Assembly (NCBI RefSeq): GCF_001506075.1
Contig: NZ_KQ947475.1
Span: 723,799 to 787,798, forward strand
Direction of reading: 5' to 3'
From: Vibrio sp. MEBiC08052
Lineage (GTDB): Bacteria > Pseudomonadota > Gammaproteobacteria > Enterobacterales > Vibrionaceae
Length of the DNA stretch: 64,000 nt
This document shows positions 54,284 to 64,000 of this stretch, one piece after another. Position 1 is the stretch's first letter. Every line of letters begins with the position of its first letter. A program made the position numbers and the translations under genes. Under the pieces are notes generated by a model. The model was not told where the DNA came from. It did no database searches and saw nothing but the letters and a program-made list of their open reading frames with translations.

Positions 54284-54994
54284 TTACCTTTGTCCGTAGT
54301 AAGCATTTACACCGTGTTTACGCAGGTAATGTTTGTCGGAGAGTTCCTGTTGGATGGTGATCCCTTGATTCAAGGAGCGTGTCGCAATCGCCATCGCCGC
54401 AACTTCTTCTAACACCACCGCGTGATGTACGGCGTCGTTTGCATCGGCCCCCCATGAAAATGGTGCATGTCCTGCGACAATCACACTGGGGACAGACATC
54501 GGTTCAATATGGCGCATGTGAAACGTTTCGACAATCACCAATCCGGTATTCTTTTCATACCTATTGATGATTTCATCACCGGACAGCCGACGAGTGCAGG
54601 GGATGTCGCCATAAAAATAATCGGCATGAGTCGTTCCGAGAGCCGGAATATCCCGTTCAGCCTGCGCCCAGATCGTGGCATGGCGTGAGTGGGTATGCAC
54701 TATCCCGCCAACTTGCGGAAAAGCCTGATAAATTTCCAGATGTGTGGCGGTATCACTCGACGGATTGAGGGTGCCTTCGACCCGATTCCCGGCCAGATCG
54801 ACAATCACAATGTCATCAACGGTCATCGCTTCGTATGCCACACCGGATGGTTTGATTGCCACCACACCGGCAGCGCGATCAATCTGAGAAACATTGCCCC
54901 AGGTAAATGTCACCAGCCCATAACGTGGCAGTTGCAGGTTGTCGTCCAGCACTTGCTGTTTTAACGATTGGAATGAGTCTGACGGTACTGACAT
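54284..54994 (-). CDS. ulaF: L-ribulose-5-phosphate 4-epimerase
   Basis: 236 residues. Class II aldolase fold: [27 protein letters not shown] and [16 protein letters not shown] (zinc His pair), [14 protein letters not shown] [10 protein letters not shown]. It converts L-ribulose-5-P to D-xylulose-5-P, which enters the pentose phosphate path. Named ulaF from context; AraD homologues look alike. Confidence 0.9.
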   Translation of the reverse strand: MSVPSDSFQSLKQQVLDDNLQLPRYGLVTFTWGNVSQIDRAAGVVAIKPSGVAYEAMTVDDIVIVDLAGNRVEGTLNPSSDTATHLEIYQAFPQVGGIVHTHSRHATIWAQAERDIPALGTTHADYFYGDIPCTRRLSGDEIINRYEKNTGLVIVETFHMRHIEPMSVPSVIVAGHAPFSWGADANDAVHHAVVLEEVAAMAIATRSLNQGITIQQELSDKHYLRKHGVNAYYGQR

Positions 54995-55003
54995 GTTGGT
55001 TCC

Positions 55004-55489
55004 TTAAGCTGACGCTTTCGCCAGTGCTGTATCAATGACTTGCAGCACGTCTTCCTGACAACGGCAACGACGGAGTTTGTCGAGATCCACACCGGTTTCG
55101 CTCTCGTCGTCATCTAATATCTGAGTGACTTCCATCAGCCCTTCCATATGTTCGTCAGAACTACTGCCGGCCAGCGTGATCAGCACATCAACCGGCTCAT
55201 CTTCTCCGGTAAAGTAGATGGGTTTTTCCAGCGTGACTAATGCAAAAGCAGTGCGTACCACGCCATTTTCCGGCCGGGCATGTGGCATTGCCAGCTGAGG
55301 GGCAATCACAATATAAGGGCCAAGTGTTTCGACACTGCTGATAATGGCGTCATGGTAAGACGGCAGGATCGCCCCAGATTCGATCAGCAGGTCGGTGCCG
55401 ATTTTGATCGCTGCACGCCAGTCTGAAGCCGATGCCTGTAGCCGGATTGAATTGTTCTCAATCAGTGACTGTTTCAGTCCCATAATCAT
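55004..55489 (-). CDS. ulaC: PTS ascorbate EIIA component
   Basis: 161 residues, as in UlaC. EIIA type 2 fold: IIKIGTDLLIESGAILPSYHDAII in outline, LAMPHARPENGVV with the phosphorylated His, and TLEKPIYFTGEDEPVDVLITLAG. It passes phosphate from HPr to the IIB domain of the fused transporter next to it. Confidence 0.92.
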   Translation of the reverse strand: MIMGLKQSLIENNSIRLQASASDWRAAIKIGTDLLIESGAILPSYHDAIISSVETLGPYIVIAPQLAMPHARPENGVVRTAFALVTLEKPIYFTGEDEPVDVLITLAGSSSDEHMEGLMEVTQILDDDESETGVDLDKLRRCRCQEDVLQVIDTALAKASA

Positions 55490-55584
55490 CTCCGTGAGGG
55501 GGCCGTCCTTTGACTGAGATAGGTGAAAAGGACGGGCCCGTAGTCATAGTAAAATGTTCAATGTTTTATGTGGTCGATGTCACC

Positions 55585-57345
55585 TTACCGATGAGCGGCA
55601 AAGTTGTTATTGATGATCTCCAGCAGCTCATCACCGAAAGAATTGGGATTGAGCATGTTCTGTACGCCAAGGACAAACTTCCCTTCTCCCGGATCCATTT
55701 CAGAGGACAGGTGTCTGGATGAAACGATAATATCGGTGGTCGCCAGTTTGGATTTGTAGTCAGACACGGCACAGGAGTCCATGACATGCGGAATGCCTTT
55801 TTTCTCCAGATATTTGCCGATCTTCATTTTCATCATCATTGATGACCCCTGACCGTTACCGCACACTGCGAGAATGCTGACCGGACGCTGTCCGTCATGT
55901 GTTTTCAGGGCTTGTTCTACGGCTTCGAGGACTTCGGGTTCTTCACTGATTTCAACCATACCCTGAGCATCTTCTTCAGCACGCAGCCGTTTGGCCGCGA
56001 AAAACATATAGAGGGCAGCCAACCCGATCAGTGCGAAGAAGAACAGTTTCGACATCGACAGACCTTGCATTATCGGAGGGAAAACCAAGGCCCAGTCGGC
56101 CATGCCCATCCAGCCGTTGAATGCGACACCATGTTGACTGAATAAGTGGATTGCCCATGCCGACCCGACCACTTCAATGATGCCCATCACAAAGCAGATC
56201 TTCATCACCGCACGCCAGCCACCGAAATGGTTGGCAAAAACCCCGATTGTGGCGTTGGAGAAGAACATCGGGATAAAGCCGGGAATAATCATGATTGGCG
56301 CATTGAAAGCGAGCATCGCCAGCACCGCGGTAAACTGGCCGATAGCACCCCACATAAAACCGAATACCATCGCATTGGGAGAAAAGGCATAGATAGCAGC
56401 ACAGTCAATGGCGAGGACTGCATTGGGAATCACGCGTTCCGAAATACCTTTGAAGGCCTCAGACAGTTCAGCAACGAACATCCGCACCCCGGCGACAATC
56501 ACCTGAATGGCAACTGCGAATTTCAAACCGGTTTCAAGAATATAAATCGTCCAATGGGTTTTCCCGGCCATCGCTTGGAGGTTATCAAGGCCGAAAGAGA
56601 GCAGGATAATGCCGAAGAAAACCGTCATAACAATGGCTGTTGCGGCGATACTGTCGTGAAAAATGTGGAGCCAGCCGGGCAGTTTCAAGTGATCGACACT
56701 GTCATTCTTATCCCCGAGTTTGGGGGCAACTTTGGTGGCAATCCAAGAGGCGACTTGCTGTTGGTGACCAATCGAGAATCCGGCACCACCGGTGACCGCT
56801 TCTGTCGGCTTAAACATAATATTGGATGAGATACCCCAGTACAGCGCCATCAATACCGCTGAACAGAGGATGGTTTCCCACATACCGGCACCGGTGATCA
56901 GGTAAAAGACAGCGATCAGACCGGCCTGTTGGAACATAATATGCCCGGTCAGCATGATGGTGCGAATACCGGTATAACGGCGAAATAGCACCAACACAAT
57001 ATTAATCGCCAGTGCCAGTAATACTGCATAACCGACCCATGAATACCGTTCGCCCATGACCTCCATCGTGGCCATCATCGTTGTATATGGATCAATCACC
57101 GAACCTGTCAGTCCGTGGTATTCCGAGAGTTTCGCGATCACTGGCTTAAAGCCTGCGACCAGTGTACCTGCACCGACCTGAACCAGCATAAAACCAACGA
57201 TGGTTTTAATCGATCCTTTCAAAATGGTCGTTGCATCTCTTTTTAGCAACCAGTAACCGATGAGAGTAACCAAACCGAGGAGTAGCGGGGCTTTGGTCAT
57301 CACTTGGCTGTAAAAAATATAGAAGATGTTATACAAGAACTCCAT
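55585..57345 (-). CDS. ulaA: PTS L-ascorbate EIIC-EIIB fusion
   Basis: 586 residues, one polypeptide where E. coli has UlaA (465) and UlaB (101). Residues 1 to about 455 form the ascorbate channel with about 11 spans ([36 protein letters not shown]). After a linker rich in Glu, IIB begins near 490: [19 protein letters not shown] with the phospho-Cys. It imports and phosphorylates L-ascorbate. Last in the divergent arrangement with ulaR. Confidence 0.93.
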   Translation of the reverse strand: MEFLYNIFYIFYSQVMTKAPLLLGLVTLIGYWLLKRDATTILKGSIKTIVGFMLVQVGAGTLVAGFKPVIAKLSEYHGLTGSVIDPYTTMMATMEVMGERYSWVGYAVLLALAINIVLVLFRRYTGIRTIMLTGHIMFQQAGLIAVFYLITGAGMWETILCSAVLMALYWGISSNIMFKPTEAVTGGAGFSIGHQQQVASWIATKVAPKLGDKNDSVDHLKLPGWLHIFHDSIAATAIVMTVFFGIILLSFGLDNLQAMAGKTHWTIYILETGLKFAVAIQVIVAGVRMFVAELSEAFKGISERVIPNAVLAIDCAAIYAFSPNAMVFGFMWGAIGQFTAVLAMLAFNAPIMIIPGFIPMFFSNATIGVFANHFGGWRAVMKICFVMGIIEVVGSAWAIHLFSQHGVAFNGWMGMADWALVFPPIMQGLSMSKLFFFALIGLAALYMFFAAKRLRAEEDAQGMVEISEEPEVLEAVEQALKTHDGQRPVSILAVCGNGQGSSMMMKMKIGKYLEKKGIPHVMDSCAVSDYKSKLATTDIIVSSRHLSSEMDPGEGKFVLGVQNMLNPNSFGDELLEIINNNFAAHR

Positions 57346-57724
57346 ATCCTTACCCCTAGATATATTTGTATTTGTCGTTAGATGTAGGTCAGAGGGATTC
57401 CGTCATGTGATATGCAGGAATCGATGTGTTTTGCTCACGGAATAGACTTTAAAAAATCATTTGTAATCATTCAATGATTGTTTTTGATTGAATTGATTTA
57501 TATCAATTTTACATGGCATCCGGTGTTACAAATGCTACGCTGATCACTTGATATAATTTATTTTGTTTAAAAACAATGATTTATTATTTTATGCGATTGG
57601 GCATTTAATTTTTCATCTGAATCATTTGACATCAATCGGGATGATTAATAGAATCAAAACAAATCAAATATAATCACAAGTAATCACTCAGTGATGACGC
57701 TCAGTGATAAATAGGATGATGCTT
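57346..57724. promoter_or_regulatory. Divergent ula control region with candidate UlaR operators
   Basis: AATCATTCAATGATT (57465-57479) is a 15-base palindrome, and ATCACTCAGTGAT (57683-57695) is a 13-base palindrome followed by a half-site CTCAGTGAT (57700-57708). These lie at the two ends of the AT-rich gap between the transporter and ulaR genes, as expected of paired repressor sites that could form a loop. No gene is present. Confidence 0.6.
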
Positions 57725-58480
57725 ATGAATGAAGTCCAGAGACATCATGGCATTCTGTCTTTGTTAGAAGAGAAACAATCGATCAATGTGTCTCATATTA
57801 TCGACGCCTTTCATGTTTCTCCGGCAACCGCCCGACGCGATATCTCAAAACTTGATGAACTCGGTAAACTGAAGAAAGTACGCAATGGTGCAGAACGGAT
57901 TGTCGGCAAAAAGAAAAAGTGGACACCGCTGAATATTGATAGCACCGAACACTATCGGGAGAAGTCTCTCATTGCGATGCGCGCTGCCGAGCTCTGTCAG
58001 CCGGGGGATAGTGTTGTTATCAACTGTGGTTCGACGGCATTTATGCTGGGGCAACAGCTATGCGGGCAGGATGTCCAAATCGTCACCAATTACTTTCCGT
58101 TGGCGAGCTATCTGATCCATGAGGATCACGAAGATGTCATCATTATCGGTGGTCAATACAATAAAGCGCAGAATATTTTCCTTAATCCGGCACCGGATGC
58201 ATTGGGCGGTTATGCCGGTCACTGGATGTTTACCAGTGGTAAAGGCCTGACGGAAAACGGGTTATACAAGGCTGATATGTTAACCGCTGTCGCAGAGCAA
58301 CAGATGCTGGAACAGATCGACAAACTGGTGGTGGTGGTTGACAGTTCTAAAGTCGGCCAACGGACAGGCATGTTGTTCTGCCCGAGCAGCAAGATCGATA
58401 TGGTGATTACCGGTAAAGATGCGCCGACCCACGTTGTGAGTGCATTAGAAGCGCAGGGGACACAGGTCATTTTGGTCTAG
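57725..58480 (+). CDS. ulaR: DeoR-family repressor of ascorbate genes
   Basis: 251 residues. DeoR-type winged helix (QRHHGILSLLEEKQSINVSHI, FHVSPATARRDISKLDELGKLKKVRNGAE in outline) and a sugar-phosphate-binding domain with VVINCGSTAFMLGQ and AGHWMFTSGKGLTENGLYKADMLT. Both halves match E. coli UlaR, whose ligand is L-ascorbate-6-P. ATG 57725 (MNEVQRHHG) is chosen because AGGA lies eight bases upstream; the frame opens earlier. Confidence 0.93.
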   Translation: MNEVQRHHGILSLLEEKQSINVSHIIDAFHVSPATARRDISKLDELGKLKKVRNGAERIVGKKKKWTPLNIDSTEHYREKSLIAMRAAELCQPGDSVVINCGSTAFMLGQQLCGQDVQIVTNYFPLASYLIHEDHEDVIIIGGQYNKAQNIFLNPAPDALGGYAGHWMFTSGKGLTENGLYKADMLTAVAEQQMLEQIDKLVVVVDSSKVGQRTGMLFCPSSKIDMVITGKDAPTHVVSALEAQGTQVILV

Positions 58481-58513
58481 CCTGATACCGCGCTGAATCG
58501 CGCTCCATTCTGA

Positions 58514-59674
<1,161 letters not shown>

Positions 59675-59687
59675 TTTGCTGAATGAA

Positions 59688-59722
59688 GTCTATTTCCGCC
59701 CTGTTGCAGGGCAGAAATAGAC
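59688..59722 (+). terminator. Hairpin after ulaG
   Basis: GTCTATTTC-C-GCCCTG (59688-59703) pairs with CAGGGC-A-GAAATAGAC (59707-59722) with one mismatch around a three-base loop. No T run follows, so this may be factor-dependent or a processing site. Confidence 0.55.
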
Positions 59723-59904
59723 CATATTCCATCAAATGTTATTCCTGAATTTTCGCATATAAAATTAGTGCGGATAAATGAACCCGGTTACAAGATGAAG
59801 TTGAAATGTTCTTGTGTTCTCTTATATTTAATTTTTGATGATTATTTATAGCATGTGGTTTTTATTGTAAGTCATGAGACTGCATGAGAAGGACATTGAT
59901 TAAA

Positions 59905-60942
59905 ATGGATAGGATTTATCATGCTGCAATTTTGGAAGGAAGCAGCTTTGTCGGCGGAGAATTATATAGAATACTCAGTGATCACCCCAATATAGCGGTT
60001 ACTTTTATCTCTTCGGAGTCACAAGCGGGTGAATTGGTTGAACGGTATAATGACCGGTTTCGTTACCAGCGTGATCAGCCTATGCTCCGTTATTTACCTT
60101 TGGATGAGTTAAATGACCACTATGATCTGATTTTTTCCTGCCTGCCTCAGGAGCAATTATCAGCACACCTACCTTATCTCAACCAACATAGTACATGGAT
60201 ACTGAATCTCAGTGGCGGAGATGGATTTCAGTCGATGGACAGCAATGGCATCTTTACGCTTCAGTCACCGGCCGACTTAGCCGACAATCTCCGCTGCCAG
60301 TTTTTTATCCCGGAACTGACTGCACCGGATCCATCGGTATCGATGATCCAAATCCCCGGGGGGATTGCAGCGGCTGCTATCTACGCATTATATCCGCTGA
60401 TTCACAATCACATGATTTCAGGTGATATTGTGATTGAAGCGAAGCTCGGTTCAACGTTTAATGAAGATATTTCCGCGGCTGTATATGCAGAGCGACTGAA
60501 TAACTTTGGTTTACATGACGCTTTTCATCACGTGCAGTTACCTGAAATAGAAACACTGAAACAATATACCGATGAACCGTTGGAGATTATTTTTTCCGCA
60601 TTTGATCTGGATATTCTGCGTGGTGTGTATATCACGGCCTATAGCACGTTGAATGAAGGATTCACCGTAAGAGATGTGAAGCGCACTTATTTTTCTACCT
60701 ACAAATATTCTCCTTTTATTTATTACCTCATCAATGGCCAGACACCGATGTTAAAAACAGTTTGTGGCACCAATAATGCGGAAGTGTCTACGGTGGTGAA
60801 ACAGAACAAGTGCCTCTCTATCTGCTCTCTTGATAATCTGGTCAAAGGTGCTGCCGGTCAGGCAGTTCAGGCTGCAAATTTATATCTGGGCATCAAGTTG
60901 TCTGCCGGTCTGGACTACCTGAGTTATATGCCGTGGCCGTAA
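59905..60942 (+). CDS. ArgC-like protein lacking the catalytic cysteine
   Basis: 345 residues. Whole-length resemblance to N-acetyl-gamma-glutamyl-phosphate reductase: NAD(P)-binding AAILEGSSFVGGELYRIL, DLIFSCLPQEQLSAHLP, WILNLSGGDGF and the C-terminal DNLVKGAAGQAVQAANL. At the ArgC active site (NPGCY) this protein has IPGGIAA, so the nucleophilic Cys is replaced by Gly and the reductase reaction should be lost. ATG 59905 preferred; another in-frame ATG lies at 59884. It follows ulaG and precedes PTS genes. Function unknown; could be a regulator or bind NAD(P)H. Confidence 0.75.
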   Translation: MDRIYHAAILEGSSFVGGELYRILSDHPNIAVTFISSESQAGELVERYNDRFRYQRDQPMLRYLPLDELNDHYDLIFSCLPQEQLSAHLPYLNQHSTWILNLSGGDGFQSMDSNGIFTLQSPADLADNLRCQFFIPELTAPDPSVSMIQIPGGIAAAAIYALYPLIHNHMISGDIVIEAKLGSTFNEDISAAVYAERLNNFGLHDAFHHVQLPEIETLKQYTDEPLEIIFSAFDLDILRGVYITAYSTLNEGFTVRDVKRTYFSTYKYSPFIYYLINGQTPMLKTVCGTNNAEVSTVVKQNKCLSICSLDNLVKGAAGQAVQAANLYLGIKLSAGLDYLSYMPWP

Positions 60943-61081
60943 CGGTTCTTTTCCGGCTTTAACGCTGAACAAATAAATGCAGCTCTGATGAGTTATTTGT
61001 CAATTGAGTTATACTGGTCAGGAAAACATCTCGGTGATAAGTTGCAACCGATGACTATCAGATAAGGGAAGGAAAGAGATC

Positions 61082-61387
61082 ATGAAGGTGGTTGCCGTAA
61101 CCGCATGTCCGACCGGAATTGCTCATACTTATATGGCAGCAGAGCAACTCCATAAAGCTGCCAGCCAGCGAGGTTTGGCGATTAAAGTTGAGACGCAAGG
61201 AGCGATGGGTATCGAAAATGAGCTGACGGTTGCAGATATTGTTGCTGCCGATATCCGGATGATCGTCTCTGATATCGAAATCGAAGAGAAATCCCGGTTT
61301 AAAGGCTGTCCGGTATTTCATTTCTCCATTGAAGAGGTTCTGCTCCATGCAGGAGCGGTTTTAGAGCGCTGTCTGAAAAAAGTATGA
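61082..61387 (+). CDS. Fructose-type PTS EIIB component
   Basis: 101 residues. [21 protein letters not shown] with the phospho-Cys (residue 9), [14 protein letters not shown] and [18 protein letters not shown] are the fructose-like IIB signature (FrwB/FryB group). AAGGAAAGAGATC precedes the ATG. It overlaps the next gene by four bases (ATGA). A separate transporter gene IIC is not adjacent on this side; it may work with the IIABC gene at 63495 or an unseen partner. Confidence 0.88.
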   Translation: MKVVAVTACPTGIAHTYMAAEQLHKAASQRGLAIKVETQGAMGIENELTVADIVAADIRMIVSDIEIEEKSRFKGCPVFHFSIEEVLLHAGAVLERCLKKV

Positions 61388-62169
61388 TTACCACCCGGAT
61401 CACTTTTCTACTCAAGGATAAAGGGCTTCCGGCATGGCAGGCGAATGCGCTGAAACAGCTTTGTCGCTATTTTCGTTCGATTTTTGTCTTCTATAATCTG
61501 AGCCGGGGAACGTATACCCCGCTCAGTCAGCCGCTCAATGTTCTGAGCTTGAACAACAGTGCCGATCAGTTGTGTCAGATCGCGATAGAGGGGTTGGATG
61601 CCGAACTGGCCTGCATGGTTTTCACCGAATACTTAAGTGAACACGCGATTATGCTTTCAACTTCACACCGTAAGAATCACGCTGCGGAGCAACTCTTTGC
61701 CTCCCATCCGGCATTTTCTCTGCCGTTTGCGTACCGCTGGGATTATGAATGCCATGCCGGATTTGCCGATAAGCGTTCAGCACTGGATTATCTTGCCGCC
61801 CGAATTGCACCCGGGCGGGTAGACAAACTACTGACACAGTTCTGCCAGCGAGAGGATATCTCGACAACCGCACTCCCGAACCGGGTGGCATTGCCGCATG
61901 TGATGAGTGAGGTGGTCGATATACCGGTACTGATGGTGATGCCCCTGACACAGCCTCTGGACTGGCAGTCGGTGTGCGCACCGGTCTCATTACTGATTGG
62001 TCTGGTTCTGCCTCAGTCGCTGAACCGGGATATTGTGATGGCGATGACCCGGCTGACCCGCTGGCTGATCGACGATCTGAATACACAGCTTCTGCTTGAT
62101 GCCAAACGGGAGGAGACACTCAAAGGCATTCTGCTCCATGTGATGGCGAACGGTAATGCAGCACGCTGA
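61384..62169 (+). CDS. Degenerate HPr-like domain fused to fructose-type EIIA
   Basis: 261 residues. Residues 1-95 follow the HPr pattern ([21 protein letters not shown], then [22 protein letters not shown] and VFTEYLSEH), but the phospho-His site GLHARPA reads GLPAWQA, so His is Pro and the conserved Arg is Trp. Residues 140 to the end are an EIIA type 2 domain with [11 protein letters not shown] (phospho-His). So it cannot act as HPr but can act as EIIA; the first domain may now bind HPr-dependent partners. Translationally coupled to the IIB gene. Confidence 0.75.
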   Translation: MITTRITFLLKDKGLPAWQANALKQLCRYFRSIFVFYNLSRGTYTPLSQPLNVLSLNNSADQLCQIAIEGLDAELACMVFTEYLSEHAIMLSTSHRKNHAAEQLFASHPAFSLPFAYRWDYECHAGFADKRSALDYLAARIAPGRVDKLLTQFCQREDISTTALPNRVALPHVMSEVVDIPVLMVMPLTQPLDWQSVCAPVSLLIGLVLPQSLNRDIVMAMTRLTRWLIDDLNTQLLLDAKREETLKGILLHVMANGNAAR

Positions 62170-62225
62170 GCCTGCCATGCTATCTTTGAGTGATCTTAAG
62201 AGTCCCCGGGGATAAATAAAGCGCT

Positions 62226-63077
62226 TTAATCAAAGCGTGTCCGGTACTCGGAAGGGGTCATGCCGGTTTTGGTTTTAAACACCCGACAAAAGTAATTCAC
62301 ATCCTGAAAACCGCAACGCTCGGCAACCTCGTGAAGGCGGAACCGGTATTTTTTCAGCATGAACTTCGCCCGATCAATTCTGACCCAGGCAATGTAGTCA
62401 GCCAGTGTCATGTGCCCCTGCTGATGAAACAGCCGGGAGAGGTGATTGGCAGACAGACTGAACCGTGAAGCAATCGAGTCTCGGGTGATGCCGCGGTGAA
62501 AGTTTTCCTGAATATAAATACAGATCCCCTGATAGAGATCTTCACTACGGCTTTTGGCTGAACGTTCCGGCTGACGGAGAATACTTTGGGTGTAGCTGAG
62601 CAGCGCGCAAAGCAGGTGTTCGTCCATCGGTGATTTTTGTGCTTCTCTCGCCAGTGCATTGAGGCTTTCCAGAATATTATCGATCGCATAACCGGTGCGC
62701 ATTTGCACACTATGCTTCTGGACATCATAAAATCCGTCGGTTCCTTTGCGCTTGGCGACAAAGCTGAACCCAATCTGACGGCGGCCATACAACAGACTGA
62801 GCACCGAACACTCATTTTCCCAGTCCGGCTTATTCCAGCAATTGGGGGGAATATACAGCGCACTCCCGGCCTGAATCTCAACGGTAGTGATGCCATGCAA
62901 CGCATCTTCGATATGATTGCTGTAATCACCTTTGAGCGCAATTTCCAGACGAGGAAAGTTGACCTGATAACTAAATGGCGGCGGTGTCTGTTGATCACCG
63001 GCAAACCAGATGCGCTGACAACTGTCCCGTTCATCAATAATCGCTTCAATCAGATTGTGAAATACCTGGCTCATCAT
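62226..63077 (-). CDS. AraC-family regulator
   Basis: 283 residues. N-terminal cupin-like effector part (SALYIPPNCWNKPDWENEC) and C-terminal double HTH: ITRDSIASRFSLSANHLSRLFHQQGHMT in outline and FRLHEVAERCGFQDVNYFCRVFKTKTGMTPSEYR in outline. Convergent with the IIB/EIIA-like pair. Start MMSQ with AGGAA right upstream. Probably controls the neighbouring PTS genes. Confidence 0.88.
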   Translation of the reverse strand: MMSQVFHNLIEAIIDERDSCQRIWFAGDQQTPPPFSYQVNFPRLEIALKGDYSNHIEDALHGITTVEIQAGSALYIPPNCWNKPDWENECSVLSLLYGRRQIGFSFVAKRKGTDGFYDVQKHSVQMRTGYAIDNILESLNALAREAQKSPMDEHLLCALLSYTQSILRQPERSAKSRSEDLYQGICIYIQENFHRGITRDSIASRFSLSANHLSRLFHQQGHMTLADYIAWVRIDRAKFMLKKYRFRLHEVAERCGFQDVNYFCRVFKTKTGMTPSEYRTRFD

Positions 63078-63291
63078 TTCCTGCCGTCACTCATTCATGC
63101 AGAATTGTATGACAAGTCATGTTGTTATCATCATACATTTTTCTCTGTTCCTGAACCGCTGTGTGATTTATTGATATAAATATTATTCATGATTCAAGCA
63201 TAGAACTTAAGTACCACAGACCGATACAGATCACATTTGAATCATGATGATACAATCCTCCAGTAAATGCATTTTTGTTTCACTATTAACT

Positions 63292-63436
63292 AACGGGGAC
63301 AGTCACCACAATATTAGCGATGGGAACAGGCAGTTACGGGGACAGACACCCCAGCGGTCAACGTTCGTTACCTGTTACAGGAATAGTTACAGGGACAGAC
63401 GCCGTAAAATGCCCGGTTTCTTACGGGGACAGACAC
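63292..63436 (+). repeat. Four GGGACAGACACC-type repeats
   Basis: AACGGGGACAGTCACC (63292), TTACGGGGACAGACACC (63334), TTACAGGGACAGACGC (63387) and TTACGGGGACAGACAC (63421). They lie in the 417-base gap between the AraC gene and the PTS gene, which contains no other feature apart from a 76-codon frame that I reject. Words of this type are known as flanks of REP-associated tyrosine transposase genes, but no such gene is present here. A hairpin at 51860 shares the core. Confidence 0.6.
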
Positions 63437-63494
63437 TTTTTTCTTCTTTTCTCCCACCAAGAAATGATGACTGACAGAATGAACGGGGAACGAA

Positions 63495-64000
63495 AATGAT
63501 TACTCAACTTATCTCATCGCGATTGATTCGGCTGAATCTCTCGTCAACCACCAAAGATGACGTGCTTGCCGAGCTGGCTGAAATGCTGGCCGCGGAAGGA
63601 CGCATCACCGATCAACAACAATTTTTAGCGGATATTTATGCCAGGGAAGCGCTCGGCAATACCGGTTTTGACGATGGTGTTGCGATTCCTCATGCCAAAA
63701 GTACAGCGGTGAGCGAGCCTGCCGTTGTGGTCGGGATCAGCCGTCAGGGCATTGATTACGGTGCTGAAGACGGACAGCCATCGAAACTCTTTTTTATGAT
63801 TGCTTCTCCCGATGGCAATGCAAATCATCATGTCGAAGTACTGGCGGAGCTTTCTGCCAAACTGATTGAAGAAGGATTTATTGCGCAGTTGTTTGCCGCG
63901 CAGACTGAAGAGGATGCGTTGGCGCTGTTGCTGGCGAAGTCAGAACCGACCCCGCAGTCATCCGGAGAAAACGGCTTTCTGATCGGGGTGACCGGATGTC
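63495..64000 (+). CDS. Fructose-type PTS EIIABC, 5' part
   Basis: The first 168 codons of a gene cut by the window end. EIIA type 2 domain: MITQLISSRLIRLNLSS, FDDGVAIPHAKST (phospho-His near 63), then a linker and the start of IIB at ENGFLIGVTGC (Cys of the GVTGCPTG-like site at the window end). Resembles MngA/FruA-like IIABC permeases. ATG 63495 is used with weak GGGGAACGA upstream. Substrate unknown (fructose or mannosyl-glycerate type). Confidence 0.85.

Noticed and set aside
63244..63474. 76-codon plus-strand frame
   Set aside because: It is made of the GGGACAGACACC repeats and has no credible start signal.

Overview
The window looks like a Vibrio-type gammaproteobacterial chromosome. 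The order bamB-der-zinc ribbon-xseA(-)-guaB-guaA, a complete L-ascorbate (ula) locus, LysE exporters, SoxR and a MCP all fit Vibrionaceae. This is judged from remembered protein similarity only; no searches were run.

Layout: (1) 1-7317 is core genome: bamB 3' end, der, a small zinc-ribbon gene, xseA, guaB, guaA. (2) 7306-24947 is an integrated genomic island at the 3' end of guaA, bounded by a 10-base direct repeat (GAGTGGGAAT). It encodes a tyrosine integrase, a Gabija-like pair (OLD-family nuclease plus UvrD-like helicase), an unknown protein, AlpA, IncQ/RSF1010-type RepA and RepC, candidate iterons, an IncP/RP4-type oriT, TrbJ, a TrbK-like lipoprotein, TrbL, an RP4 TraJ homologue, a resolvase, and a second defence cargo (PaeR7I/XhoI-like restriction-modification plus a HEPN-like protein). 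From memory this backbone resembles the guaA-targeting GIsul2 family. (3) 24936 to about 27246 is the remnant of a second, diverged island in tandem, with a broken integrase. (4) 25455-39756 is an accessory stretch: LysR/GST, an ornithine-cyclodeaminase-like plus D-serine dehydratase-like pair, two LysE exporters with their regulators, a MCP, SoxR and an acetyltransferase. (5) 39817-47520 is an AdeRS-AdeABC-like RND efflux locus. (6) 47603-51695 holds an alanine/sodium symporter, dgt and an unknown gene. (7) 51899-59674 is the ula cluster. (8) 59905-64000 has an ArgC-like protein without its catalytic cysteine, fructose-type PTS parts including a degenerate HPr-EIIA fusion, an AraC regulator and the start of a PTS IIABC gene.

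Most notable is that the island looks like a passenger of IncP plasmids. It has an RP4-like oriT and TraJ but no relaxase, three exact matches to the 13-bp IncP KorB operator, one exact match to the RK2 TrfA iteron, and only trbJ, trbK and trbL of the mating-pair set, next to an IncQ-type replication module. This suggests an element that senses, replicates with and is transferred by an incoming IncP plasmid while bringing phage defences to its host. The trbL gene ends in a UGA-C preceded by a Shine-Dalgarno-like AGGAGG, with a tail-like reading frame continuing in +1, so a frameshifted or split TrbL is possible. TrbJ and the TrbK-like protein share the same C-terminal tail.
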